49,757 nucleotides of DNA, taken from positions 1-49,757 of IMG/VR virus record IMGVR_UViG_3300031616_000010; one strand, 5' to 3'. A program made the position numbers and the translations under genes. Below the pieces are notes generated by a model. That model was not told where the DNA came from and ran no database searches. It saw nothing but the letters and a program-made list of their open reading frames with translations. The DNA is from a virus. Of the stretch, positions 27,445-33,989 are shown piece after piece; the stretch's first letter is position 1, and every line of letters begins with the position of its first letter.

Positions 27445-28641
27445 TTACTGCTGGTAACCCCAACTGTTGACATCAACTGCTGTAGCCGAGGCATTAGCAG
27501 CTGCTGTGACTGTGATTGCTGTATTGACAGCACTTCCACCTATGGCAGGTACGAAGTTTATGTTTAATGTTCCGGGAAGAGTCAATTGATAGACTTGAGA
27601 ACCACCTGCTAGACCTGCTACCGTAATCACAGTAGCTGTTGTTCCTGTTCCTGATACAGCAAACCCATTGATGAAGGTAGTCTTAGCTGCGACTGCAGCG
27701 AGAGTACCTACGACTGCGCCTGTAGTACCTGTAGCATTACCTCCGACATTAACGATCGGGGCTTGAGCTACGACTACTGGAAGATCAGTAATACCTGGAG
27801 AAGATCCTGCAGGTTTGACTGTTACGCGTCGGAAAGGATAGACACCGTCTGTGATGTAGTTAGATTGAGCTGTCAATGAAACCCAACAAGCAGCGGTGAA
27901 GAAGTTGGTAGCTGCCGAAGGAGCACTCAATCCTGTAACTACCATATACGACACAGCTTGTGTGTTGACGTTAGGTCCGTTAGCACCATTCATCTGGACG
28001 TTGACAAAGTTATTCGAAGCAACACCGTCTATAGCCCAGGCCAATTCATCTCCACGTTGGAAGATGTAGTATGTATGCGTAACACCATCTGTAGGTTGTT
28101 TATTGAGACCTGTACTCGATAGATCGGCAATCTGTGTACGTGTACTGCCTGCATAAGTCGCAGCATACATCTTACCGCCAGGTTGGATCTCGAAGACAAT
28201 GCCTTCAGAGATTGGATTGGCTGCAGTAGGTACTGACTGAGGAGTCATCAAACCCCAAGCCATGTACGTATTGGTTGCAATCGGAAGAGTAATCTTCACA
28301 GCCATACCGACTTCGACAAAGCCTGGTTCGGCTACAGGGAAAGTTGGTTTAGAAGAAATATAAGAATACGTACTAGCGACTGTACCTCCAAGGAGTGTCA
28401 TCTGACCTGGACTGACTACAGCTGCTGTAGCGCCTGTACCTGAGAATACAGGAGTATTCCAGAGGTTAGTCGTATCCAAAGAGACATCGAAGGTGTCGTG
28501 AAAGAGATTGGTAGGTGTAGGGGTGACTGAGATTTCTCCAAAGGGAGAAACATTAACCAGTGTATTGGATCCATCTGTAAGCGTCATGTAGTCGCTTCCA
28601 TCAGGTGCTTGTAAAGCATTTAGAAATTGTTTATTTGCCAC
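27445..28641 (-). CDS. Lectin-like virion surface protein
   Basis: A 398-residue protein. Residues about 45-265 look like a concanavalin-type beta sandwich (FHDTFDVSLDTTNLWNT start, long strands, YIFQRGDELAWAIDGV). The last 120 residues form a separate Gly/Ala/Thr-rich beta domain. Lying just before the terminase gene, three bases away, it may be a capsid-bound or tail-bound sugar-binding protein. No catalytic residues were recognised. Confidence 0.5.
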   Translation of the reverse strand: MANKQFLNALQAPDGSDYMTLTDGSNTLVNVSPFGEISVTPTPTNLFHDTFDVSLDTTNLWNTPVFSGTGATAAVVSPGQMTLLGGTVASTYSYISSKPTFPVAEPGFVEVGMAVKITLPIATNTYMAWGLMTPQSVPTAANPISEGIVFEIQPGGKMYAATYAGSTRTQIADLSSTGLNKQPTDGVTHTYYIFQRGDELAWAIDGVASNNFVNVQMNGANGPNVNTQAVSYMVVTGLSAPSAATNFFTAACWVSLTAQSNYITDGVYPFRRVTVKPAGSSPGITDLPVVVAQAPIVNVGGNATGTTGAVVGTLAAVAAKTTFINGFAVSGTGTTATVITVAGLAGGSQVYQLTLPGTLNINFVPAIGGSAVNTAITVTAAANASATAVDVNSWGYQQ

Positions 28642-28906
28642 GTCGGATATTTCCTATTCTAGCTAATGCTACTGAAATTGTTTCGAATCGATGAAGATTT
28701 TCTTCATGTCGGACTTGATCTTTGGTTTCATGTTCTTTTAACCAAATCTGTGTAGTCCCTGTTACGTGTTTAAGATCTTCCCGTAGATTAGAAAAACTAG
28801 ACAATAGCCATTTGAGGAAGAGTGTTTGGATAGAAATCAATGAAGTGATTACAGCTCCGACTATAGGACCTGTACCAGGTTGTGTCAATTGTTCAAATAA
28901 CGTCAT
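28631..28906 (-). CDS. Small membrane-anchored coiled-coil protein
   Basis: A 91-residue protein with one hydrophobic helix at about residues 13-36 (GPIVGAVITSLISIQTLFLK) followed by a charged helical region (NLREDLKHVTGTTQIWLKEH). It overlaps both neighbours. The design (N-terminal anchor, then a periplasmic or cytoplasmic coiled coil) could suit an i-spanin or holin-related lysis protein, but it is far from the endolysin gene, so this is uncertain. Confidence 0.6.
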   Translation of the reverse strand: MTLFEQLTQPGTGPIVGAVITSLISIQTLFLKWLLSSFSNLREDLKHVTGTTQIWLKEHETKDQVRHEENLHRFETISVALARIGNIRRGK

Positions 28907-29072
28907 TGGAGGTAGGCTTGATGATATTTGATTCAGGTTCTTTCAAAGATAGACCTATAAGCTTCATACTATGATCTAATAGAATCCCCTGCAAGAGTAG
29001 ACATTGAGGAAGGGTTAACCTCTCAATAGCCTGCTTCATAGGAGCTGGTAGGTTTATCTTTTCCTGTTTCAC
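28893..29072 (-). CDS. Small helical protein, GTG start
   Basis: A 59-residue ORF (MKQEKINLPAPMKQAIERLT...) starting with GTG and overlapping the next gene by 14 bases. A Leu-rich helix (LPQCLLLQGILLDHSMKLIG) lies in the centre. The Shine-Dalgarno (AAAGG) is weak and about ten bases from the start. No family was recognised; it fills an otherwise empty gap in the operon. Confidence 0.55.
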   Translation of the reverse strand: MKQEKINLPAPMKQAIERLTLPQCLLLQGILLDHSMKLIGLSLKEPESNIIKPTSNDVI

Positions 29073-29075
29073 AGT

Positions 29076-29186
29076 CTAGTAACCTTTGACTTTCTTATCG
29101 CGTTTCTTATCCTTCTTAGAACCTTCCTTGATTCCAAGTTTCTTATCTCGGGCCATATCGGCCTTCTTGGCAATAGACATAGCCAT
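29076..29186 (-). CDS. Very small lysine-rich protein
   Basis: A 36-residue ORF (MAMSIAKKADMARDKKLGIK...) of which over a third is Lys or Arg. A perfect GAGGAG lies seven bases before the ATG, and its start overlaps the stop of the gene before it (TAATG). Such basic micro-proteins near the head genes may bind nucleic acid. Function unknown. Confidence 0.6.
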   Translation of the reverse strand: MAMSIAKKADMARDKKLGIKEGSKKDKKRDKKVKGY

Positions 29187-29317
29187 TAGCTACTCCTCGT
29201 TACTGGTGATTTCTTGTGTTTACTGTTATAGATCTTGGCAGCAGAAGTCTTAGCCTGCTTCACGCTATAGCCCTTCTTGATGAAGGCATCCCGGATTGCT
29301 TCATACTGAGCGGGCAT
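29186..29317 (-). CDS. Small basic phage protein
   Basis: A 43-residue ORF (MPAQYEAIRDAFIKKGYSVK...) that is first in the minus block. Its form, MPxxYExIRDxFIKKGxSxKxAKxxAAKIYN, matches a widespread family of short phage proteins with a predicted helix-turn-helix-like helical hairpin and unknown function. It overlaps the next gene through TAATG. The AGGA upstream is weak. Confidence 0.65.
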   Translation of the reverse strand: MPAQYEAIRDAFIKKGYSVKQAKTSAAKIYNSKHKKSPVTRSS

Positions 29318-29460
29318 ACTTAAAGATCCTGTATAGAAGGATTAAGATATATACAAAAGGATTAGGAAGACCTACCATAAGATACCTATAGGATACGTTG
29401 TTCATAGAGAAGACATAATAAATATACTACAGACTAACAGAACTGATACAGTTATTATAA
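29318..29460. promoter_or_regulatory. AT-rich divergent intergenic region
   Basis: The space between the two divergent blocks holds no ORF. It is strongly AT-rich with short palindromes such as GATACCTATAGGATAC (29389 area). Promoters for the minus block must lie here or within it, but no convincing -35/-10 pair for that strand can be chosen by eye. Confidence 0.5.
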
Positions 29461-29496
29461 ATACCTATTGACTATAAGATCTTATAGGTATATGTT
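29461..29496 (+). promoter_or_regulatory. Sigma70-like promoter with overlapping operator-like palindrome
   Basis: TTGACT at 29468-29473 and TATGTT at 29491-29496 are separated by exactly 17 bases. An outer inverted repeat, ATACCTAT (29461-29468) with ATAGGTAT (29484-29491), encloses an inner palindrome ATAAGATCTTAT (29474-29485), so a regulator bound here would cover the promoter. It would drive the first plus-strand genes from 29542. Confidence 0.6.
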
Positions 29497-29541
29497 AGAC
29501 GTGCATAATATTACAGTAAGTTACAGGAGTTGTCAAGTAAA

Positions 29542-29745
29542 ATGATGTATCGGAATATGGGGCCTAAGAAATTAGAGAAACAACTGAGAATTTTGAAAGA
29601 GTGGAAAGATATGAAAGAACTCTTACCAGAAGGGTTTAGAGATAGATACCTTACGGATGGAAAGCTGAGTACTTTGGATACAAAAAGTGAGTATGAGCGA
29701 GGTTTTATTGATTGTTGGAATATAATGACCAACCATTGCCCGTAG
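29542..29745 (+). CDS. Hypothetical early protein
   Basis: A 67-residue charged protein (MMYRNMGPKKLEKQLRILKE...) ending CWNIMTNHCP, the first gene after the divergent promoter. AGGAG lies 12 bases before ATG 29542; the upstream TTG at 29530 is directly against that Shine-Dalgarno and less likely. Mostly helical. No family was recognised. The first product of an early phage operon is often a host take-over protein, but that is only an expectation here. Confidence 0.65.
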   Translation: MMYRNMGPKKLEKQLRILKEWKDMKELLPEGFRDRYLTDGKLSTLDTKSEYERGFIDCWNIMTNHCP

Positions 29746-29762
29746 ATAGGCCCTAGGATTCA

Positions 29763-29810
29763 ATTAGAAGCTCACTGGTGCGTTTAAATACACCCCCAGG
29801 TAGGGTGGTA
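29763..29810. repeat. Long-range inverted repeat, copy 1
   Basis: Bases 29763-29784 (ATTAGAAGCTCACTGGTGCG plus TT) are the exact reverse complement of 41616-41637. After a nine-base unlike spacer, both copies continue CCCC-N-GGTAGGGT-NN-TA in register, giving 48 related bases. Both copies are intergenic. This copy lies in a 122-base gap that also allows CACCC/GGGTG pairing. Confidence 0.85.
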
Positions 29811-29867
29811 GCTTGTTGAGACAAATCGATCTCCTGGGGCTTCCTAGAGGCTCGGGTAAGGAAATAG

Positions 29868-29954
29868 ATGATTGAAGATATATTTATAGGAATTGGATTT
29901 GTATTGTCTGTGGTAATGATCGTGTTATTTATTACAGTAGGAAGACGATGTTAG
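29868..29954 (+). CDS. 28-residue membrane peptide
   Basis: A tiny ORF (MIEDIFIGIGFVLSVVMIVL...) that is almost entirely one hydrophobic helix with a basic end (VGRRC). AAGGAAAT lies at good distance before the ATG. The stop overlaps the next gene. It is likely an early membrane micro-protein. No family can be recognised at this length. Confidence 0.5.
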   Translation: MIEDIFIGIGFVLSVVMIVLFITVGRRC

Positions 29955-30058
29955 GATTCTGTGAATGGTGTGGACTGTTACGACAGATAGTCCAATACAA
30001 GGGTAAATGGTTATGCAAGTCTTGCAAGAGTAAGATTAATAAAACAGAGGAAGAATAA
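29948..30058 (+). CDS. Mini zinc-ribbon protein
   Basis: A 36-residue protein with two CxxC pairs: CEWC near the start and CKSC near the end, about 18 residues apart, the spacing of a small zinc ribbon. AGGAAG precedes the ATG and the gene overlaps the membrane peptide gene before it. A nucleic-acid or host-protein binding role is inferred from the fold only. Confidence 0.6.
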   Translation: MLGFCEWCGLLRQIVQYKGKWLCKSCKSKINKTEEE

Positions 30059-30086
30059 AATTTTTTGTACATATCTAAAATCTGTC

Positions 30087-30105
30087 GAGATATTTATTGC
30101 GTGTA
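30087..30105 (+). repeat. Direct repeat, partner at 30171-30189
   Basis: GAGATATTTATTGCGTGTA here and GAGATATTTATTTCATGTA at 30171-30189 match at 17 of 19 bases and flank the hairpin-terminator RNA. They may be paired promoter or binding elements, one before the small RNA and one after it. Confidence 0.65.
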
Positions 30106-30168
30106 GGTAGAAGCAGTGTGAACTTATGTGAAGCGATCGTGCTTTCCCCTTTCTGCCTACATTTTTCT
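30102..30168 (+). ncRNA. Short hairpin RNA with built-in terminator
   Basis: TGTAGGTAGAA (30102-30112) pairs with TTCTGCCTACA (30151-30161) in an 11-pair stem with one G-U, followed by TTTTTCT. Inside, AGCA pairs with TGCT around a 24-base loop containing GAAGCGATCG. It may be a terminator for the early micro-gene transcript or a small RNA of about 65 bases. The direct repeats on both sides favour a defined transcription unit. Confidence 0.55.
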
Positions 30169-30189
30169 CCGAGATATTTATTTCATGTA

Positions 30190-30563
30190 CTTCATGCGCG
30201 CTTAAGGGTACCCCCGTACCCCCTTGGAGGGGTTGCGAATGACTCGCATTAGCGTTTCTACATGCGAATGGGAGGCATGTGCAGAGGCTAAGACTTCGAT
30301 AGCGCGACGCCTCACCTATAGGTACCTAATAGAATTCTATTAGTTAGTTATGTATTCTAATACATTAGGTACATAAGGTATTCTATATAGGTATTGTACG
30401 GTATTCATTAGGAATACATAAGCAATATCAATGGGATAACGTATATCTTATAGATATCAATAGCTTAAGGCGTTTTCTAAAAACTGCTTAACCCATTGAT
30501 ATCGTTGAACAATCACCCTGTTGCAAGTCGTTCGCAAGGTGTCACTCCTGACTAATCACTAAT
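30190..30563. promoter_or_regulatory. Palindrome-rich control region without genes
   Basis: No convincing ORF lies here. It contains GGGTAC-CCCC-GTACCC (30206-30221), an overlapping ACCCC/GGGGT stem, the perfect 18-base palindrome CTAATAGAATTCTATTAG (30326-30343) flanked by ACCTATAGGT and TAATACATTAGGTAC, and GTATTC-ATTAG-GAATAC near 30400. The AT-rich part resembles an origin or a cluster of regulator sites. Confidence 0.5.
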
Positions 30564-30618
30564 CCGTGATCGATTATCACGCAACCGTGATTGCGGTAGG
30601 CCGAAAATATGTTATGCT
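30564..30618 (+). promoter_or_regulatory. TTGCG-type promoter with three CGTGAT operator half-sites
   Basis: TTGCGG (30591-30596) and TATGCT (30613-30618) are 16 bases apart. CCGTGAT (30564-30570), its inverse ATCACG (30576-30581) and a second CCGTGAT (30585-30591) form one inverted and one direct arrangement that runs into the -35 box, as expected for a repressor site. It drives the 345-residue protein gene. Confidence 0.6.
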
Positions 30619-30626
30619 GCTCTCAA

Positions 30627-30765
30627 GGTCGTTCGCGACCGACTAGGCCCACGGCGAGTTGACTGACCGGATAGCCGGGAGGTTCAATAGCACGGGACAC
30701 CCTAGGCGCAACCAATACCCGGCAATCATGCGCGGGATGGTGCGAAGCTATTCCAACGGAGAATT
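30627..30765 (+). ncRNA. Structured 5' leader of the 345-aa gene
   Basis: The promoter starts transcription about 140 bases before the gene. The leader holds GGTCG-TTCG-CGACC (30627-30640), a CTAGG/CCTAG pair (30643 with 30702) around a CCGG-ATA-GCCGG stem, and a second arm CGC(A)ACC/GGTGCG enclosing CCCG/CGGG before GGAGAATTACT and the ATG. It is a compact multi-branched fold, unusual for a phage leader. No known riboswitch was recognised. Confidence 0.5.
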
Positions 30766-30768
30766 ACT

Positions 30769-31806
30769 ATGACTGAAGTAAACTCAATCTCTGCTATTCG
30801 TGGTCATGCGCAGGCACTGAAGTTTGTTGCGGTCGGAGGTGCTGAACTATCCGACATGCTGGCGTCGATTGCCACCCGCAAGGAAGGCGAACGACGTGGC
30901 CCGATTGAAGTGGCGTTGTTTCTCGTTACTCATTTCGTCGACGACGAAGGCGTCCACTCTATCCCGGTTCCCGGCAGCAAGAAAGAAACGGCTGGTAACA
31001 GCCCATACGATAAGTACTCGACAACCGTCAAGACTACCGACGGTACCAAGCAAGTACCCGGTTCATGGTACACTGATGTAGTCAAGAACACGGCGGAAGC
31101 TAAGGCAATCTATGAACGCCTTGAGCTATGCGGCGGAGGCGAAGGATCGCCCCAAGATATCAACGATATGTCGCCCGGTGAAAGGGCGATGGAAAAGAAA
31201 AGGCTTGGTGATCGTATCCGGGACATGCGTGCTGCTCTCGTTCGAGGTGCCGGCTTGTTCCTGCATGCTGATGAAATCAGCGCGCTCAATCCTGCGGCCA
31301 TCAAGGTCAAGATGCCTTGGAAGTCGGTAGACGGTAAGCGCAACATCTACGCGAATACGATCCGGTTGCAGGATCCGACCGGGGAATTCGAGGATGAAAT
31401 CTTTACCGTCTCTGAATTCCTGCGCTTGGACTTGAGCAAGCTGGTCGGACCGAAGGCGGTGCAGACAATCAAGACGGTGGCCGCAACCAAGGCGCGGGCA
31501 CCTAAGACCGACAAGACGAAGGGCAAGGGGAAGAACGATATCGTGGTACCAACCACGGTTGAGGGATTGCTCAATCTCTTCAACATCGGGGGCACTGCCA
31601 TCGATACCGAGACGGAGCAAGGCAATAAGTTGAATGCCGCACTGATGGCGGCATGCGCAACACCGGGCGCAAAGGGTGACGATGTAGTCGAGAGCATCGG
31701 CGACTTCGCCTTGGCTATCGACGCGATATGGTCAACCATCGACAAACGATATAACTCCATCAAGCAAGCCAAGGCTGCGAAGCTGAACGTCAAGACTGCG
31801 GCCTAA
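30769..31806 (+). CDS. GC-rich, probably abundant early protein of unknown function
   Basis: A 345-residue protein (MTEVNSISAIRGHAQALKFV...) with its own promoter, operator-like repeats and structured leader. GC-rich biased codons contrast with the AT-rich virion genes and suggest high expression or a different origin. The first 200 residues look like a folded mixed domain; about 235-255 is a Lys-rich linker (KARAPKTDKTKGKGKND); a helical C-terminal domain follows (TVEGLLNLFNIGG to the end). No known motif was recognised. The basic linker and promoter position would suit a DNA-binding or regulatory protein, but this is inference. Confidence 0.8.
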   Translation: MTEVNSISAIRGHAQALKFVAVGGAELSDMLASIATRKEGERRGPIEVALFLVTHFVDDEGVHSIPVPGSKKETAGNSPYDKYSTTVKTTDGTKQVPGSWYTDVVKNTAEAKAIYERLELCGGGEGSPQDINDMSPGERAMEKKRLGDRIRDMRAALVRGAGLFLHADEISALNPAAIKVKMPWKSVDGKRNIYANTIRLQDPTGEFEDEIFTVSEFLRLDLSKLVGPKAVQTIKTVAATKARAPKTDKTKGKGKNDIVVPTTVEGLLNLFNIGGTAIDTETEQGNKLNAALMAACATPGAKGDDVVESIGDFALAIDAIWSTIDKRYNSIKQAKAAKLNVKTAA

Positions 31807-31878
31807 TCTGGATTGTAAGCTAGGGCGGGGCACGTTGCCCCGTCATGGCGTGCAATACCGCACGATTAGGGGAACGTA

Positions 31879-32052
31879 ATGCAGTTTGTTTCTTATACCA
31901 TCTATCCTTCGCATGTTGACCCTGCCCCTAACAGAGGCAGACGGCCGGACATGGTAGGCATGACAATCAAGCCATTGCCTAGCATATCTAAGTCGGAGTT
32001 GCTGGCACTGATACGGGAACTAGAAGAGATAGCCGACAAGATGGAACACTGA
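31879..32052 (+). CDS. Small protein with helical C-terminus
   Basis: A 57-residue ORF (MQFVSYTIYPSHVDPAPNRG...) followed directly by a strong terminator, so it closes the operon of the 345-residue protein. A GGGGAACGTA stretch precedes the ATG. The gap before it (31807-31878) holds a perfect GGGGCA-CGT-TGCCCC hairpin. Residues 38-57 form an acidic leucine-rich helix. No family was recognised. Confidence 0.65.
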   Translation: MQFVSYTIYPSHVDPAPNRGRRPDMVGMTIKPLPSISKSELLALIRELEEIADKMEH

Positions 32053-32056
32053 CAAC

Positions 32057-32093
32057 AGCCCCGGCCATCGCAAGGTGTCCGGGGCTTTTCTTT
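32057..32093 (+). terminator. Intrinsic terminator
   Basis: AGCCCCGG (32057-32064) pairs with CCGGGGCT (32079-32086) and is followed by TTTTCTTTG. It ends the transcription unit of the 345- and 57-residue proteins. Confidence 0.85.
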
Positions 32094-32097
32094 GTCT

Positions 32098-32275
32098 GCG
32101 TCATGGTGCGTTGCCGTTATGTTCTATTCGCATGTGCACATCACGTGTGTTGCACCGCAGCATAGATGCATGCACATGCATGCTGCACTGCACCATACGC
32201 CTCGTATGATAGGTCGCGACGATAGCGCGCGGCAGAGCCGCGACGCGTGACGTCCATTCGTATGAATGGACTAGC
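32098..32275. ncRNA. GC-rich structured non-coding region
   Basis: Between the terminator and the next promoter, 32094-32363 has no supported gene. GCGT(C)ATGGTGC (32098-32109) pairs with GCACCATACGC (32190-32200), enclosing ATGTGCACAT and repeated TGCATGC stretches. Then GTCGCG/CGCGAC (32213-32218 with 32239-32244) competes with CGCGGC-AGA-GCCGCG (32228-32242), and GTCCATTC/GAATGGAC forms an eight-pair hairpin (32252-32271). It may be an RNA or a DNA site such as an origin; no promoter for it was found. Confidence 0.5.
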
Positions 32276-32363
32276 GCACGGCATAGCACACACCAGCCGA
32301 CAGCAACATCCATCATCTACACAGTGATTTCTTGAGCTGCATCATGCAAGGCAGTGCCTACAG

Positions 32364-32391
32364 TTGCGGTAAGTTCTAGGCATGCTAGACT
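32364..32391 (+). promoter_or_regulatory. TTGCG-type promoter
   Basis: TTGCGG (32364-32369), 16 bases, then TAGACT (32386-32391), with ATGC before the -10 box (extended -10). It closely resembles the promoter at 35190 and would drive the small-gene cluster from 32437. Confidence 0.65.
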
Positions 32392-32436
32392 TAGGATACT
32401 GGAGATAGATCTTCAGCAGATGGAAGGGGAATGAAT

Positions 32437-32667
32437 ATGGTCTCTTGTTTACACAAGTACAGGCAGAACGGGCATCCAAGTGTAGGTGCACTGATGGACA
32501 CCATTCCAGATGATGGTTGTCTATTGGTGTTCAATGCCCATCACAGGAGCTGGCGAACCAAAGCCTCAGAGCTTGGTTTGTTTACTGTGTTCAAGTGGAG
32601 CAGTGCCGTCGTCGGTCGTGACTCGACTGCGACGTGCGATTTGTACATCACATGGAGGGAAGAATGA
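32437..32667 (+). CDS. Hypothetical early protein
   Basis: A 76-residue protein (MVSCLHKYRQNGHPSVGALM...). ATG 32437 is chosen over 32431 because GAAGGGGA sits directly against the earlier codon but six bases before the later one. It has several His and Cys residues without a clear finger. It is first in a run of tightly packed small genes, overlapping the next through ATGA. Function unknown. Confidence 0.65.
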   Translation: MVSCLHKYRQNGHPSVGALMDTIPDDGCLLVFNAHHRSWRTKASELGLFTVFKWSSAVVGRDSTATCDLYITWREE

Positions 32668-32930
32668 ACATCAGATTGCAAGGCGAACGGCTCACCGAAC
32701 ATGACGGTGTCAAGTTCAAGAAGACGTTCATTTGTGTTGCCGAAGGCAGCACGCTTCGTGAATTGCGTGACTTCGAGGAGATTCATCTGAAGTCTACCCA
32801 AGGTAACGTCCTTGGCGTCTGCTGTGCGTGTGGCTTCTATGCCGAAGTATACCCGCACTTCGAAGAAGAAGAACATGCCCGTTGGGAAATCCACCCCCGT
32901 CGTTGCAACGTCTTGTACGTTCCTGAATAG
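32664..32930 (+). CDS. Hypothetical early protein with Cys cluster
   Basis: An 88-residue protein (MNIRLQGERLTEHDGVKFKK...) with GGAGGGA before its ATG and a start overlapping the upstream stop. It contains VCCACGF at about residues 53-59, and the acidic and His-containing segment EEEEHARWEIHPRRC follows, which might complete a metal site. No family was recognised. Confidence 0.65.
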   Translation: MNIRLQGERLTEHDGVKFKKTFICVAEGSTLRELRDFEEIHLKSTQGNVLGVCCACGFYAEVYPHFEEEEHARWEIHPRRCNVLYVPE

Positions 32931-32939
32931 GAGGCTGCG

Positions 32940-33155
32940 ATGTACTATCGAATCAGACCACCGGAGAAGTTTGTTGGGCGTGCACTGAAGCAATGGTATC
33001 GTCGCCTCTGTTCAGGAGGATTACCCATCGATTGGCGAGATCATCCTGCTTTGTGGGTTAGAGCGGATCATTTACAATCAGCTATCTATACCCTTCATTT
33101 ATCGGAGGGATACTGGCCTCCGTGTACATTATCTTTGAAGACTTACCGACCGTAA
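32940..33155 (+). CDS. Small protein with the G-x-x-LK-x-WYR motif
   Basis: A 71-residue basic protein with a perfect AGGAGG before the ATG. Residues 7-36 (PPEKFVGRALKQWYRRLCSG, then LPIDWRDHP) closely match residues about 326-355 of the 534-residue protein at 36489 (PPANLHGKPLKAWYRNISG, then LPKNWAERP). It therefore appears to be a free-standing copy of that domain. Function unknown; the shared WYR and LPxxW positions suggest a common ligand or partner. Confidence 0.7.
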   Translation: MYYRIRPPEKFVGRALKQWYRRLCSGGLPIDWRDHPALWVRADHLQSAIYTLHLSEGYWPPCTLSLKTYRP

Positions 33156-33169
33156 GATAAATACGGTTG

Positions 33170-33290
33170 CGTCACGTTCACGTTTTGAGTGGACGGGGTT
33201 GCTAGGACCTCCTATAACCTAGTTCCTGATCAGGACTGTAAACTGATAAGTCTTATGTCATCGACGCGTGAACGACCCTTAGCTGAGGGG
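33170..33290 (+). ncRNA. Structured leader before a small-gene group
   Basis: The 180-base gap 33156-33335 holds CGTTCACG (about 33176) able to pair with CGTGAACG (about 33267). It encloses CTAGG-ACCTCCTATA-ACCTAG, the CCTGATCAGG palindrome and TGATAAGTCTTATGTCA, followed by a CCCTTAGCTGAGGGG hairpin. It ends before GGAGG and the next ATG. It may be a leader with regulatory structure; no known class was recognised. Confidence 0.4.
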
Positions 33291-33335
33291 AAAGCGTGGG
33301 CATGACCGAGCATACGTCTATCAACGGAGGATAAC

Positions 33336-33542
33336 ATGCATGAATATTCTTTGACTGTTCTTCAGTGCCATGAACATGGCTGGCATTTCTTGTGGGCTGA
33401 TGGATACAAACACGTATCCGAAGATACCACAGGCTTCGATACCTACGCCGGTGCACACGCTGCAGCGCTAGCATGGGCTATCTGCCATGGCCCTAAAGAG
33501 CTGAAAGCTGAGCTGACTTGCTATAAAGGGAAATTCCTATGA
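33336..33542 (+). CDS. Hypothetical early protein
   Basis: A 68-residue protein (MHEYSLTVLQCHEHGWHFLW...) with GGAGG seven bases before its ATG. It is aromatic- and His-rich at the N-terminus, with a helical segment (AGAHAAALAWAICHG) after it. It overlaps the next start. It is compact and likely folded, but I recognise no family. Confidence 0.65.
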   Translation: MHEYSLTVLQCHEHGWHFLWADGYKHVSEDTTGFDTYAGAHAAALAWAICHGPKELKAELTCYKGKFL

Positions 33543-33700
33543 GATATCACGTCTGGGTTATCGTCCCCGGCAATGACGGGTATACATACGTCTGCACCTG
33601 CACAGGTGACTTCGGAGAGATCGTCACAGCATGTCAAGTGCTGTTCCCTGAAATGACTTCAGTAGCAGTGGAGGCAGCAGATGACGAAGCGATATCGTGA
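33539..33700 (+). CDS. Hypothetical small protein
   Basis: A 53-residue ORF (MRYHVWVIVPGNDGYTYVCT...) linked to the preceding gene by an ATGA overlap. It has predicted beta strands, a CTC pair and an acidic C-terminus. Its last codons include the GGAGG used by the next gene. No function was recognised. Confidence 0.6.
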   Translation: MRYHVWVIVPGNDGYTYVCTCTGDFGEIVTACQVLFPEMTSVAVEAADDEAIS

Positions 33701-33989
33701 ACGTGCACGCTTGCACTCCATCTCCGAGATACTGAACAGGCCTAATTGTCTGCATTGGTATCTCGCCAAGCTGAAAGGCATTCAGCTGAACGATGACAAC
33801 CAGCGCGTAGCTAAGGCTAAGCGTGGCCGTGCTCATCAATTGTTACTGCGTCGTGTGTATCAGACTGGTGAGTACTGGTTGCTCACTGATCCATACGAAC
33901 GTTCGCAGGCTGAGTCATACTTCACAATCATGGAGAGTTCAGATGATTTCTGTATTCGTCGATGGGGCGAACCTGTACTCCACGTCTAA
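33681..33989 (+). CDS. Basic hypothetical protein
   Basis: A 102-residue basic, helical protein (MTKRYRERARLHSISEILNR...) with a good GGAGG upstream. It overlaps the small gene before it by 20 bases and the NYN gene after it by 47, so the three are probably coupled. The N-terminal two thirds are rich in Arg, Lys and Leu, compatible with RNA or DNA binding. No family was recognised. Confidence 0.6.
   Translation: MTKRYRERARLHSISEILNRPNCLHWYLAKLKGIQLNDDNQRVAKAKRGRAHQLLLRRVYQTGEYWLLTDPYERSQAESYFTIMESSDDFCIRRWGEPVLHV

Noticed and set aside
28631-28906. Small terminase subunit
   Set aside because: The place before the terminase would fit, but the protein has a strong membrane helix and no DNA-binding pattern.
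32101-32316. 71-codon minus-strand frame in the GC-rich structured block
   Set aside because: It lies over repeated palindromes on the strand opposite to all neighbours, with no ribosome site; composition reflects TGCA repeats.
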